Source of the DNA: Microbacterium testaceum
GTDB taxonomy: Bacteria > Actinomycetota > Actinomycetes > Actinomycetales > Microbacteriaceae
DNA: 64,000 nt
Assembly (NCBI RefSeq): GCF_020781835.1
Contig: NZ_JAJGNJ010000004.1
Location: 237,665 to 301,664 of the forward strand
Reading direction: 5' to 3'
Within the stretch, counting starts at the first letter, position 1, and each line of letters begins with the position of its first letter. Below are positions 37,215 to 48,660 of the stretch, piece by piece. The notes below the pieces were generated by a model that saw nothing but the letters and a program-made list of their open reading frames with translations, made no database searches and had not been told where the DNA came from. The position numbers were made by a program, and so were the translations under genes.

Positions 37215-38252
37215 ATGAACGCACTCCTGCCCACCGCCGTCGTCGGCAGTCTTCCCAAGCCGTCCTGGCTCGCCGAGCCCGAGAAGCTCTGGTCGCCCTG
37301 GGCGCTCCAGGGCGACGCCCTCGTCGAGGGGAAGCAGGACGCCCTGCGCGCCGCCGTGCACGAACAGGGGCAGCGCGGCATCGACATCGTCAGTGACGGC
37401 GAGCAGACCCGCCAGCACTTCGTCACGACATTCATCGAGCATCTCAGCGGTGTCGACTTCGAGAACCGAGAGACCGTCCGCATCCGCAATCGGTACGAGG
37501 CCAGCGTGCCCACGGTGGTCGGTCCCGTCGGCCGCGAGAAGCCGGTGTTCGTCGAGGACGCCGCGTTCCTGCGTGCACAGACCGATCAGCCGATCAAGTG
37601 GGCGCTGCCGGGCCCCATGACGATGATCGACACCCTCTCGGACCGCTACTACAAGAGCCGCGAGAGGCTCGCGTGGGAGTTCGCCGGCATCCTGAACCAG
37701 GAGGCGAAGGAGCTCGAGGCGGCCGGAGTGGATGTCATCCAGTTCGACGAACCGGCCTTCAATGTCTTCTTCGACGAGGTCCGGGACTGGGGCATGGCCG
37801 CTCTCGAGCGGGCGGTCGAGGGTCTGCGCGCCGAGACGGTGGTGCACATCTGCTACGGCTACGGCATCAAGGCCAACACCGACTGGAAGGCGACGCTCGG
37901 ACCGGAGTGGCGGCAGTACGAGGAATCGTTCCCGCTCCTGCAGCAGTCGAGCATCGACATCGTCTCGCTCGAGTCGCACAATTCCCGTATCCCGATCGAG
38001 GTCATCGAGCTGATCCGCGGCAAGAAGGTCATGCTCGGTGCGATCGACGTGGCCTCGCACGACATCGAACGCCCGGAAGAGGTCGCCGGGACACTGCGTC
38101 GGGCCCTGGAGTTCGTGGATGCCGACAAGCTCATCGCGAGCTCCAACTGCGGCATGGCTCCCCTGCCCCGCGACGTCGCCCTCGCGAAGCTCAGTGCCCT
38201 GAGCGCCGGCGCGGCGATCGTGCGATCCGAGCTCACCGCTGCTCTGGTCTGA
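37215..38252 (+). CDS. mesD: Core methionine synthase, MesD type (MetE catalytic-domain homologue)
   Basis: 345 residues, half the length of MetE and lacking its N-terminal folate-binding half. The zinc-thiolate ligands typical of the UROD/MetE fold are present: His211 and Cys213 in HICYGYG, Glu253 in SLESHN, and Cys312 in SSNCGM; FDEPAF is the homocysteine-loop motif. Pairing with DUF1852 identifies the MesD family, aerobic enzymes that methylate homocysteine without 5-methyltetrahydrofolate. It is the second gene of a two-gene operon, followed by a 20-bp stem terminator. The assignment rests on family context, not on assay. Confidence 0.85.
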   Translation: MNALLPTAVVGSLPKPSWLAEPEKLWSPWALQGDALVEGKQDALRAAVHEQGQRGIDIVSDGEQTRQHFVTTFIEHLSGVDFENRETVRIRNRYEASVPTVVGPVGREKPVFVEDAAFLRAQTDQPIKWALPGPMTMIDTLSDRYYKSRERLAWEFAGILNQEAKELEAAGVDVIQFDEPAFNVFFDEVRDWGMAALERAVEGLRAETVVHICYGYGIKANTDWKATLGPEWRQYEESFPLLQQSSIDIVSLESHNSRIPIEVIELIRGKKVMLGAIDVASHDIERPEEVAGTLRRALEFVDADKLIASSNCGMAPLPRDVALAKLSALSAGAAIVRSELTAALV

Positions 38253-38257
38253 GTCCG

Positions 38258-38303
38258 CGAACACCGAAGGGCCGCCCGTGACGGGGCGGCCCTTCGGTGT
38301 TCG
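38258..38303. terminator. Bidirectional terminator between mesD and rsfS
   Basis: A perfect 20-bp stem with a six-base loop. The arms begin CGAACACCGAAGGG and end CCCTTCGGTGTTCG. It starts six bases after the mesD stop and ends seven bases from the convergent rsfS stop, so it can serve both. Confidence 0.9.
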
Positions 38304-38309
38304 TTCGGC

Positions 38310-38687
38310 TCAGTCGGCGGATGCCGGTGCCGGCAGCTCCAGCGGCACGACCGGGCAGTCCTTCCACAGGCGCTCGAGGCCGTAGTAGACGCGCTCCTGC
38401 TCGTGGAAGACGTGCACGACCAGGTCGCCGAAGTCCAACAGCACCCAGCGGGATTCCTGCCGTCCCTCGCGGCGCAGCCGCTTGTGGCCGGCCTCGAGGA
38501 GCTTCTCCTCGACCTCGTCGGCGATGGCGGCGACGTTACGCTCGTTGCGTCCGGTCACCAGGAGGAAGATGTCGACGAGCGGGAGGGGCTCGGACACGTC
38601 GAGCGCGACGAGGTCCTCCCCCGCTTTCGAGTCGGCGGCGATCGCGGCGATGCGCGCCATCTCGATTCCGTTGGCGCTGGCTGTCAT
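38310..38687 (-). CDS. rsfS: Ribosome silencing factor RsfS
   Basis: 125 residues. DVSEPLPLVDIFLLVTGRNERNV and the C-terminal WVLLDFGDLVVHVFHEQERVYY are RsfS hallmarks. RsfS binds L14 and blocks 30S-50S joining under starvation. Its ATG overlaps the stop of the proline-rich gene by 4 nt, placing it at the end of the nadD-hypothetical-rsfS run, the usual nadD-rsfS linkage with one extra gene between. Confidence 0.95.
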   Translation of the reverse strand: MTASANGIEMARIAAIAADSKAGEDLVALDVSEPLPLVDIFLLVTGRNERNVAAIADEVEEKLLEAGHKRLRREGRQESRWVLLDFGDLVVHVFHEQERVYYGLERLWKDCPVVPLELPAPASAD

Positions 38688-40006
38688 CCGAAGACTCCTG
38701 TCGTGAAGGCGAGGACCAGCGCGACGGCGACCGCGACGGCGAGAGCGCCGGTGGTGATGATGAGACCGATGACGAGCTTGCTGCCCTTCTCCGGCGCCGG
38801 GGGGCGGATGATCTCACCGGGCTGCTTGACGGTGCTGATCGCGGCACTGGCCGCGATCGGCGTGGGCGAGGAGGCCGGCGGCAGTTCCCCATCGAGAAGG
38901 ACCGCGTCGACGTCGCGGCCGTCGGTGGTCCCGGGCGCGTGACCGACGGAACCGAGTCCTTCCGGAAGCTCGAAGGTGCCGGTGATGAGCACCTCGCCGG
39001 TGGAGGTGACGGGTCCGACGAGCGGCACGCCCGCGGGTGTCTGCGAGAGGATCAGAGCGTTCGGCGTCGACACGGAACCGGTCGCCGCAGCGCTGCGCGA
39101 GATCAACTGATCGAACGACGGCGGCAGCGAGATCTCGGGGGTCTGCCCGTTGAGGAGGTCGGAGCCGAGCGCCGGATTCACCGTCGACACGGGGGTCTCG
39201 GTCTCCTCCACGGGCGACGCTTCGGGTGCAGCGGCCTCCTCGGGGGCGGCCGGGCGGAAGATGGCACGGGGCGCGCCCGCGGTCGGAGCGTCGGTGTCCT
39301 GCGTCGGCTGCGGGGCGGAGGTGGATACCGGCTCCCCCGCGACCGCGGCTGCCGGGGTCGCGGGGGCTGCGGCATCCTCCGCCGACGTGGCGCCGTCGGG
39401 CCCCTCGACCGTCTGGTCACGCGTCGCAGGAGCGGCCGGCTGCAGGTCGGGCGCGATGATCGGAACGCTCGCGGTGCGGATGCGCTCCTGCGCGCGAGCC
39501 TGACGCCGGGTCAGGCCGGTCACGCCGAGCCCGGCGCCGTCGGCGGGGACGAACGCGTCGGGGAGCGCGGGCGGCTCGGAAGCCGTGACGGGCGCCGTCT
39601 CAGACGAGGCGGTCGGCTGCTCGTCGACCGGTGCCGACGCCTCCTCGGGCTCCGTCTCGGGCTTGTCGGCCCTGCCGCGGCCGAAGAGGCCGCCCAGCAT
39701 GCCACCCTTCTTCGCGGGCGATTCGGGCGCCGACTCCGGTTCCGCTTCGGACGACGCCTCATCGGCGACCGAAACCTCGGGCTCCGGCGCCTCGGGCTCC
39801 GGCGCCTCGGGCTTCGGCGCCTCGGGCTCCGGCGCCTCGGGCTCCGGCGGCGAGCTCGGCTCGGACGTCGGGGCGACGACCGGGGCCGCGTCCTCGGACG
39901 GAGCGTCGAGCCTCGGCGTGATGATGGGCGTGGCGCCGGTGTTGCGGAGTTCGCGCAGCTGACGCCGCGTCAGCGGCGGGTTCTCGGGGTTCTCGGATGT
40001 GCTCAT
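38684..40006 (-). CDS. Proline/alanine/glutamate-rich protein with C-terminal membrane helix, unknown function
   Basis: 440 residues from ATG 40006. I do not recognise a catalytic domain. The N-terminus has a short basic motif RRQLRELR, recurring as [11 protein letters not shown] at about 180, followed by long acidic Pro/Ala stretches with a PEAPE tandem repeat (39776-39850). A short [17 protein letters not shown] module follows, and one membrane helix lies at the C-terminus ([18 protein letters not shown]). It overlaps both nadD and rsfS by 4 nt. The layout suggests a C-tail membrane protein with a disordered cytoplasmic part. Actinobacteria often carry a poorly conserved gene here, sometimes related to LytR-type proteins, but no LytR domain is visible. 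Confidence 0.8.
   Translation of the reverse strand: MSTSENPENPPLTRRQLRELRNTGATPIITPRLDAPSEDAAPVVAPTSEPSSPPEPEAPEPEAPKPEAPEPEAPEPEVSVADEASSEAEPESAPESPAKKGGMLGGLFGRGRADKPETEPEEASAPVDEQPTASSETAPVTASEPPALPDAFVPADGAGLGVTGLTRRQARAQERIRTASVPIIAPDLQPAAPATRDQTVEGPDGATSAEDAAAPATPAAAVAGEPVSTSAPQPTQDTDAPTAGAPRAIFRPAAPEEAAAPEASPVEETETPVSTVNPALGSDLLNGQTPEISLPPSFDQLISRSAAATGSVSTPNALILSQTPAGVPLVGPVTSTGEVLITGTFELPEGLGSVGHAPGTTDGRDVDAVLLDGELPPASSPTPIAASAAISTVKQPGEIIRPPAPEKGSKLVIGLIITTGALAVAVAVALVLAFTTGVFG
39776..39850 (-). repeat. 15-bp tandem repeat encoding PEAPE
   Basis: About five copies of a 15-bp unit (plus strand CTCGGGCTCCGGCGC) encode alternating [10 protein letters not shown] residues within the proline-rich protein. 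One copy differs by a single base (Glu to Lys). Because 15 is a multiple of three, slippage would change length without loss of frame. Confidence 0.85.
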
Positions 40007-40599
40007 GCAGGGCTCCGGTAGAGGTGGTGCTTCGCGATGTACTGCACGACGCCATCGGGCACCAGGTACCACACGGGGTGGCCTCGGCGCACGCGGGCGC
40101 GGCAGTCGGTGGACGAGATGGCCAGCGCCGGGATCTCGAGCTGGCTGACGTCGTCGGTGGGCAGACCCTCGGTCGTGAGCACGTGCCCCGGGCGGGACAC
40201 GGCGACGAAGTGGGCGAGGTCCCACAGCTCCTGGTGGTTGCGCCACCCGAGGATCTGCGCGACGGCGTCGGCGCCGGTGATGAAGAACAGCTCGGCGCCG
40301 GGACGCTCACGCTTGAGATCGCGGAGGGTGTCGATCGTGTAGGTGGGTCCGGCTCGATCGATGTCGACGCGGCTGACCGTGAACTGCGGGTTCGAGGCGG
40401 TCGCGATGACCGTCATGAGGTAGCGGTGCTCGCTCTCGGTGACGTCCGCCTTCTGCCACGGGCGACCCGTGGGGACGAAGACGACCTCGTCGAGGTCGAA
40501 CGATTGCGCGACCTCGCTGGCCGCGACCAGGTGACCGTGATGGATGGGATCGAACGTCCCACCCATGACCCCGATACGAGGGGCGCGCGTCACCGACAT
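40003..40599 (-). CDS. nadD: Nicotinate-nucleotide adenylyltransferase
   Basis: 198 residues. [20 protein letters not shown] (11-30) is the GxFxPxHxGH nucleotidyltransferase signature and [20 protein letters not shown] holds the ISSTxxR motif. NadD adenylates nicotinate mononucleotide in NAD synthesis. It overlaps the proline-rich gene by 4 nt. Confidence 0.96.
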   Translation of the reverse strand: MSVTRAPRIGVMGGTFDPIHHGHLVAASEVAQSFDLDEVVFVPTGRPWQKADVTESEHRYLMTVIATASNPQFTVSRVDIDRAGPTYTIDTLRDLKRERPGAELFFITGADAVAQILGWRNHQELWDLAHFVAVSRPGHVLTTEGLPTDDVSQLEIPALAISSTDCRARVRRGHPVWYLVPDGVVQYIAKHHLYRSPA

Positions 40600-40609
40600 A
40601 CGGTGGGCC

Positions 40610-40834
40610 TCAGTGGCCGTGCGCCTCGGGGGTGGGCGTCCCGTGCTTCTGCGCGTAGGCCTCGGCCTTGTGTGCGTGGCGGTTCGAGACGTTGCGGTAC
40701 GAGAGGGTCACCAGGCTCAGCGCGATGAACACGACGAATGCGACGGCACCGATCCAGAAGGTCTCGGCCTGCACGTTGCCGCCGTGGTGTGCGCCCTCTT
40801 CAGCGGCGTGGGCGATCAGCGAGGCGAAAGTCAT
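40610..40834 (-). CDS. Small membrane protein, unknown function
   Basis: 74 residues: a histidine-rich N-terminus ([12 protein letters not shown]), one membrane helix ([18 protein letters not shown]) and a His/Lys-rich tail ending [11 protein letters not shown]. It lies between proA and nadD on the same strand. The composition suggests possible metal binding on both sides of the membrane, but that is inference. I do not recognise the family. Confidence 0.75.
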   Translation of the reverse strand: MTFASLIAHAAEEGAHHGGNVQAETFWIGAVAFVVFIALSLVTLSYRNVSNRHAHKAEAYAQKHGTPTPEAHGH

Positions 40835-40884
40835 CAGTGCTCCGTTCGAGATATCTGCGCGGCGCGCAAAGCCATTTTATGCGG

Positions 40885-42144
40885 TCAGGCCCGGACCTGG
40901 CCGTCGCCGCGCCCGAGCCACTTGGTGCTGGTGAGCTCGGCGAGCCCCATGGGTCCCCGAGCGTGGAGCTTCTGCGTCGAGATGCCCACCTCGGCACCGA
41001 ATCCGAACTCGCCCCCGTCGGTGAATCTGGTCGAGGCGTTCACCAAGACCACGGCCGAGTCGACCTCCGCCAGGAAGCGGGAGGCGGATGCCTCGTCGTC
41101 GGTGATGATCGACTCGGTGTGGTGCGTCGAGTACCGCCGGATGTGATCGAGCGCGGTGTCGAGGTCGTCCACGACGCGGACAGCGAGGTCGAGACTCAGG
41201 TACTCCGCGGCCCAGTCCTCCTCGGTCGCGGCGACGACGCGCGGATCGTAGGCGGCAACGGTCTCGTCGCCGTGCACACGGACCCCCGCGGCGGCGAGGG
41301 ATCCGAGCAGATCGGGCAGCAGCCGGTCTGCGGCATCCCGGTGAACGAGGACGGTCTCGACCGCGTTGCAGACACTCGGGCGCTGCGTCTTGGCGTTCAG
41401 CACGATCTCACGAGCCCAGTCGGCGCGTGCCGTGGCATCCAGATACACGTGGACCACACCTGCGCCGGTCTCGATGACCGGCACTGTGGACTGGGTGACC
41501 ACCGTCTCGATGAGCGCGGCGCTCCCCCGGGGGACGAGGACATCGACCAGTCCCCGGGCGTTCATCAGTGCGCGTGCGCCGTCCCGGCCGAAGTCGTCGA
41601 CAGTCTGGATCGCCTCGGGAGACACGGCCTGTCGTTCCAGCGCGCGACGCATGACCTCGACCAGCGCCGCGTTGGAGCTCTGGGCCGCCGAGCCGCCGCG
41701 CAGCACCACGGCGTTGCCCGAGCGCAGGGCGAGCGCGGCGATGTCGACCGTCACGTTCGGCCGCGCCTCGTAGATCGAGCCCACGACCCCGAACGGCACC
41801 GCGACCTTCTCGAGCGCGAGGCCGTTGGGGAGTGTCCGTCGATCCAGGACACGGCCGACCGGGTCGGGCAGCTCTGCGACGTCACGGACGGCCGCGGCGA
41901 GGCCCGCGACCCGGCCGGCATCCAGTCGCAGGCGATCCAGCAGCGCCTCGCCGATGTCGGCGTCGCGCCCGCGAGCCAGGTCGTCGGCATTCGCCGCGAC
42001 GATGTCCGCCGAGGCGGCCTCGATGGCGTCGGCGATGGCGTTCAACATCGCGGTCTTGGTCGCGGAATCGAGCAGACCGACCTCGCGCGCGGCATCCTTC
42101 GCCAGGCGCAGGCGTTCGTCGACCGAAACGGCGGTGAGGGTCAT
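40885..42144 (-). CDS. proA: Glutamate-5-semialdehyde dehydrogenase (gamma-glutamyl phosphate reductase)
   Basis: 419 residues. NAKTQRPSVCNAVETVLVH contains the catalytic Cys, and LPFGVVGSIYEARPNVT-type (VPFGVVGSIYEARPNVT) and DEFGFGAEVGISTQKLHARG-like blocks are conserved. It reduces glutamyl-5-phosphate with NADPH in proline synthesis. It follows proB after 4 nt, in the obg-proB-proA order usual for actinobacteria. Confidence 0.97.
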   Translation of the reverse strand: MTLTAVSVDERLRLAKDAAREVGLLDSATKTAMLNAIADAIEAASADIVAANADDLARGRDADIGEALLDRLRLDAGRVAGLAAAVRDVAELPDPVGRVLDRRTLPNGLALEKVAVPFGVVGSIYEARPNVTVDIAALALRSGNAVVLRGGSAAQSSNAALVEVMRRALERQAVSPEAIQTVDDFGRDGARALMNARGLVDVLVPRGSAALIETVVTQSTVPVIETGAGVVHVYLDATARADWAREIVLNAKTQRPSVCNAVETVLVHRDAADRLLPDLLGSLAAAGVRVHGDETVAAYDPRVVAATEEDWAAEYLSLDLAVRVVDDLDTALDHIRRYSTHHTESIITDDEASASRFLAEVDSAVVLVNASTRFTDGGEFGFGAEVGISTQKLHARGPMGLAELTSTKWLGRGDGQVRA

Positions 42145-42148
42145 CGCG

Positions 42149-44846
<2,698 letters not shown>

Positions 44847-44864
44847 CTCTGCGTCTCCTGGCTC

Positions 44865-45173
44865 TTACTTGATGCCGGTGATCTTGACGCGCGTGAGGTC
44901 CTGACGGTGGCCCTGGCGCTTCTTGTAGCCGGTCTTGTTCTTGAACTTCTGGATCACGATCTTCGGACCGCGCTCCTCACCGAGGACCTCGGCCGTGACC
45001 GAGACCTTCGCGAGCTTGTCGGCGTCGGTCGTGACGGTCTCTCCGTCGACGAACAGAACGGCGGGCAGCTGGATGCTCTCGCCGACCTTCGCCGCCTGGC
45101 GATCGAGCACGACGATCGTGCCGACCTCGACCTTCTCCTGCCGGCCGCCGGCGCGCACAACTGCGTAAACCAC
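44865..45173 (-). CDS. rplU: 50S ribosomal protein L21
   Basis: 102 residues from GTG 45173: [20 protein letters not shown], with [16 protein letters not shown] near the end. L21 binds 23S rRNA domain I together with L20. The upstream 139-nt untranslated leader from the promoter at 45320-45348 is long and could hold an L21-type autoregulatory leader, but I could not define a structure with confidence. Confidence 0.97.
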   Translation of the reverse strand: MVYAVVRAGGRQEKVEVGTIVVLDRQAAKVGESIQLPAVLFVDGETVTTDADKLAKVSVTAEVLGEERGPKIVIQKFKNKTGYKKRQGHRQDLTRVKITGIK

Positions 45174-45319
45174 TTCACACCTGTTTCGTTCGGGAGCGCA
45201 CGGCTCCGGTTGTCTGATGACGTCGGGAGGGCTCATCGCCCTGAGTCTCGGTGCGATCCGGCCGACCTGAGCCGGCGGGGTCTCGCGTCAATCGCGCGGA
45301 CACGACGCACCAAAGGACG

Positions 45320-45348
45320 AGTTTAGCTCACCCGGGGTGATCCGGCAA
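45320..45348 (-). promoter_or_regulatory. rplU-rpmA promoter
   Basis: On the minus strand TTGCCG, 17 bases, TAAACT: the best match to a sigma-A promoter in the window. The expected start near 45312 gives a leader of about 139 nt before rplU. Confidence 0.75.
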
Positions 45349-45384
45349 AAGCATCGAACCGCGTGTCCGCCGTAGGATCGCCGA

Positions 45385-45663
45385 GTGGCCATTCTCATCG
45401 ACGACCCGCAGTGGCCCGCCCACGGCAGGCTCTGGGCACATCTGGTCAGCGACTCAGACCTCGCCGAGCTGCACGCCTTCGCGGCCGCTGCGGGAATCCC
45501 CCGCCGGGCGTTCGACCTCGACCACTACGACGTCCCCGACGAGCGGCACGCCGATCTCGTCGCCGCGGGCGCTGAGCACGTCGGCGGACGCGAGCTCGTG
45601 CGTCGGCTCCGCGCTTCGGGACTGCGCATCACCGCGCGTGAGCGTCGGGCCAAGGACGCATGA
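45385..45663 (+). CDS. DUF4031 family small protein
   Basis: 92 residues from GTG 45385. AILIDDPQWPAHGRLWAHLV at the start and DLDHYDVPDERHADLVAAGA are the DUF4031 signature. Function unknown. The last 13 codons including the stop are duplicated in a perfect 39-bp tandem repeat downstream. It converges with the RNase E gene. Confidence 0.85.
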   Translation: MAILIDDPQWPAHGRLWAHLVSDSDLAELHAFAAAAGIPRRAFDLDHYDVPDERHADLVAAGAEHVGGRELVRRLRASGLRITARERRAKDA

Positions 45664-45703
45664 GGCATCACCGCGCGTGAGCGTCGGGCCAAGGACGCAT
45701 GAG
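45626..45703. repeat. Perfect 39-bp tandem duplication over the end of the DUF4031 gene
   Basis: 45626-45664 and 45665-45703 are identical over 39 bases. The first copy holds the last 12 codons and the TGA of the DUF4031 gene; the second lies entirely behind the stop. The length is a multiple of three and identity is complete, suggesting a recent slippage or unequal exchange event. Confidence 0.95.
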
Positions 45704-45756
45704 GTGTCGGGATCTGCCGCCTGACCGCGACCGGAGGCGATGACCCTCGACACCTC
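45701..45756. terminator. Terminator between DUF4031 gene and RNase E gene
   Basis: GAGGTGTCG (45701-45709) pairs with CGACACCTC (45748-45756), and inside it GCCGCCT pairs with AGGCG. It lies 18 nt beyond the end of the convergent rne gene. Confidence 0.65.
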
Positions 45757-45774
45757 ACGCGTCGATGAGGCGAC

Positions 45775-48354
45775 TCAGGCGTCGTCGGCGGGGTGGGCGC
45801 TGACCGGCGTGCCCGTGAGAGCGGCGGTGGTCACGCGGCGGCGCGAACGGCCCTGACCGGGCGCCTTCGGCTCCGGGAGCGCCTCGAGGACCGACTCGAG
45901 CAGCGCGTCCTTCTCGGTGCGGGGCGCCTTGGGCTCGCGCTTCTTGCGCGGACGCTTCTCGCGCACCGGCGGCTCGGACTTGGCATCCAGGACCGCCTCG
46001 ACCGAGGCCACGACGGCCGCCTCGACCACGGCCGGATCCTCGACCGTCGGGTGGATCGTGGATGCCGCGATCTGCGCGAGGGCGGACTTCACGCCCTCGG
46101 TGATGACGTGCGTGCCGCCGGCGGGTGCGGCCGGCGCGCCGTTGCCGTTCCCGCCCCCCGTGCCGTTGCCGGCGGAGCCGTTGCCCCCGCGACCCCCGCC
46201 ACGGCGGTTGCCGTTGCCGTTGCCGTTGCCGTTCGAGGCGGCGGCCGAGCGGTGCTTGACCACGGGGTCGTGGTGAACGATGACACCGCGACCGGCGCAG
46301 ACCTCGCACGCCTCACTGAAGGTCTCGAGCAGACCGAGTCCCAGCTTCTTGCGCGTCATCTGCACGAGGCCGAGCGAGGTGACCTCGGCGACCTGGTGCT
46401 TGGTCCGATCGCGGCTCAGGCACTCGATGAGCCGGCGCAACACGAGGTCGCGGTTGGACTCCAAGACCATGTCGATGAAGTCGACGACGATGATGCCGCC
46501 GATATCCCGTAGCCGCAGCTGGCGGACGATCTCTTCCGCCGCCTCGAGGTTGTTCTTCGTGACGGTCTCTTCGAGATTGCCGCCGGAACCGACGAACTTG
46601 CCGGTGTTGACGTCCACGACCGTCATCGCCTCGGTGCGGTCGATCACCAGCGAGCCGCCCGAGGGCAGCCACACCTTGCGGTCGAGGGCCTTCTCGATCT
46701 GCTCGGTGACGCGGAACGCGTCGAACGGATCCTGCTCGCCCTCGTACTTCTCGACGCGCTCCAGCAGGTCGGGGGCGACGCCGGCGAGGTAGTTCGAGAT
46801 CGTCGTGAGTGCCTCGTCGCCCTGGATGAGCATGCGCGTGAAGTCCTCGTTGAAGACGTCGCGCACGATCTTGACCAGCAGGTCGGGCTCGGAGTGCAGC
46901 AGCGCCGGCGCCTGGATCGTCTTGACCTGCGTGGAGATGTGCTCCCACTGGGCGGTGAGGCGCTGCACATCGCGCGTGAGCTGGTCCTCCGTCGCCCCCT
47001 CGGCGGCGGTACGGACGATGACGCCCGAGGACTCGGGCAGCACCTCCTTGAGGATCTTCTTCAGGCGCGCCCGCTCCGTGTCGGGGAGCTTGCGGGAGAT
47101 GCCGTTCATCGCGCCGCCGGGCACGTACACCAGGTAGCGTCCCGGCAGCGAGATCTGGCTGGTCAGACGCGCGCCCTTGTGGCCCACGGGATCCTTGGTG
47201 ACCTGCACCAGCACGCGGTCACCCGACTTCAGGGCGAGCTCGATGCGTCGCGGCTGGTTGCCCGTCTCGACACCGTCCCAGTCGACCTCGCCGGAGTACA
47301 GCACGGCGTTGCGGCCGCGACCGATGTCGACGAACGCCGCCTCCATGCTCGGCAGCACGTTCTGGACCCGGCCGAGGTAGACGTTGCCGATGAGCGACGC
47401 GTCCTGGTTCCGGGCGACGTAGTGCTCGACGAGAACGTTGTCCTCGAGCACGGCGATCTGGATGCGCCCGGCCTTGGACCGCACGACCATCACGCGATCG
47501 ACGGCCTCGCGTCGCGCGAGGAACTCGGCCTCGGTGACGACGGGGCGGCGGCGGCCGGCCTCGCGACCGTCCCGGCGGCGCTGCTTCTTGGCCTCGAGGC
47601 GGGTGGAACCCTTGATGCGCTGCGGTTCGGTAATGAGTTCCACCGCGCGCTGGCGCGCGGGGGCGGCCGGAGTCTCGCTCGGCTCGTCGGAACCCGAACC
47701 GGCAGCGGCTCCCCCGCGGCGACGATTGCGGCGGCGGGCGTTGGCGGAGGCACGCTCGACCGGCACCTCTTCGTCGCGGTCGTCGGCGTCGTCGCGCGCG
47801 GGAAGCGGGGGGAGCTCGGGTGCGTAGAAGTGCAGCTGCGTCGACACGGCCGACACGAACACCTCGGGGAGCAGACCGAGCGAGACGGCGGTCGGGATCG
47901 CGGGCTTGACAGGCTCGGCGTCGGCGGGCGTCTCCGGCTCGGTCGGAGCAGGCGACTCGGCCTCGGCGGGGGTTGTCCCCTCGGCCGCCGCGGCGTCCTC
48001 CTCGGCCTTCGGGGCGTCTTGCTCGGCCGCGGGGGCGTCTTCCTCGGCCACGGGACCTGCCTCGGCCGGGTCGGCGGGGCTCGTCACGGCGGGCGCGTCC
48101 ACCGCGTCCTCGGGCTCTTCGGCATCCGTCGCCGTCACCGCGATGGCCTCTACGGCGTCCGCCTCGAGAACCGCGGGCTCTCCGGAATCCGTGGCGGCGG
48201 CGGTCTCGGCATCCTCGGCCGCGACTTCGTCGTCGGCGTCGGCGTCTGAAACGGTCGCTTCGCCGGCGAGGGCCTCGTTGGCCACCGTCTCGGGGGCGGG
48301 GGTCTCGGTCGCCGGAGTCTCGGCGGGGGTCTGATCGTCGGTTGCGTCGGCCAT
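45775..48354 (-). CDS. rne: Ribonuclease E/G
   Basis: 859 residues. An acidic, Ala/Glu/Pro-rich N-terminal extension (about 1-230, with basic islands such as ANARRRNRRRGG) precedes the catalytic core. The S1 domain begins near EDNVLVEHYVARNQDASLIG; catalytic Asp residues are in VVDVNTGKFVGSGG and VVDFIDMV; CEVCAGRG corresponds to the Zn-link. A Gly/Asn-rich stretch and a basic C-terminus (REKRPRKKREPK) follow. The core flanked by two disordered arms is the actinobacterial arrangement. It initiates mRNA decay and rRNA/tRNA processing. A 180-base leader with an upstream ORF precedes it. Confidence 0.95.
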   Translation of the reverse strand: MADATDDQTPAETPATETPAPETVANEALAGEATVSDADADDEVAAEDAETAAATDSGEPAVLEADAVEAIAVTATDAEEPEDAVDAPAVTSPADPAEAGPVAEEDAPAAEQDAPKAEEDAAAAEGTTPAEAESPAPTEPETPADAEPVKPAIPTAVSLGLLPEVFVSAVSTQLHFYAPELPPLPARDDADDRDEEVPVERASANARRRNRRRGGAAAGSGSDEPSETPAAPARQRAVELITEPQRIKGSTRLEAKKQRRRDGREAGRRRPVVTEAEFLARREAVDRVMVVRSKAGRIQIAVLEDNVLVEHYVARNQDASLIGNVYLGRVQNVLPSMEAAFVDIGRGRNAVLYSGEVDWDGVETGNQPRRIELALKSGDRVLVQVTKDPVGHKGARLTSQISLPGRYLVYVPGGAMNGISRKLPDTERARLKKILKEVLPESSGVIVRTAAEGATEDQLTRDVQRLTAQWEHISTQVKTIQAPALLHSEPDLLVKIVRDVFNEDFTRMLIQGDEALTTISNYLAGVAPDLLERVEKYEGEQDPFDAFRVTEQIEKALDRKVWLPSGGSLVIDRTEAMTVVDVNTGKFVGSGGNLEETVTKNNLEAAEEIVRQLRLRDIGGIIVVDFIDMVLESNRDLVLRRLIECLSRDRTKHQVAEVTSLGLVQMTRKKLGLGLLETFSEACEVCAGRGVIVHHDPVVKHRSAAASNGNGNGNGNRRGGGRGGNGSAGNGTGGGNGNGAPAAPAGGTHVITEGVKSALAQIAASTIHPTVEDPAVVEAAVVASVEAVLDAKSEPPVREKRPRKKREPKAPRTEKDALLESVLEALPEPKAPGQGRSRRRVTTAALTGTPVSAHPADDA

Positions 48355-48547
48355 ATCGGACGTACTCCCTGGCGGGCGACACCGCGCGTCGCCCGGCGAA
48401 ATCTCGTGCGGCGCCGCACCCGGCGGGGCCGCGAACTCACTCGGTCTGCAGCAGGCCTGCGGCTCGTGCTGCGAAGGGCGGTCATCGCCCGAAGTCTTCT
48501 GGTGACTCGCCTGCGGCGCGGCCGCGGCTCATCGAACCCCCATTATC
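48355..48547 (-). promoter_or_regulatory. RNase E leader region with -10 box
   Basis: GATAAT at 48547-48542 on the minus strand is a good -10 box (weak -35 GTGAGC 18 bases before). The predicted start near 48535 leaves about 180 untranslated bases before rne. The region holds a 16-codon upstream ORF and GTGCGGCGCCGCAC (a perfect palindrome). Long leaders are typical of autoregulated RNase E mRNAs; autoregulation here is inferred. Confidence 0.5.
48482..48532 (-). CDS. Short upstream ORF in the RNase E leader
   Basis: ATG 48532 to TGA 48484-48482 encodes MSRGRAAGESPEDFGR, 16 residues. The ATG lies about three bases from the transcription start predicted from GATAAT, so it could be read as a leaderless ORF. 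There is no run of one amino acid that would mark a simple attenuator. Whether it is translated is unknown; it may instead be chance. Confidence 0.35.
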   Translation of the reverse strand: MSRGRAAGESPEDFGR

Positions 48548-48660
48548 GCACGGTCGGTCGGAATCGCTCACTCCGACGGACGTTCGGCATCGCCGATGAA
48601 CTCACTCCGTCGGTGAGGACGCCCGGAACGGCGCTGCACCGACACCGTGCGCCCCACGAC

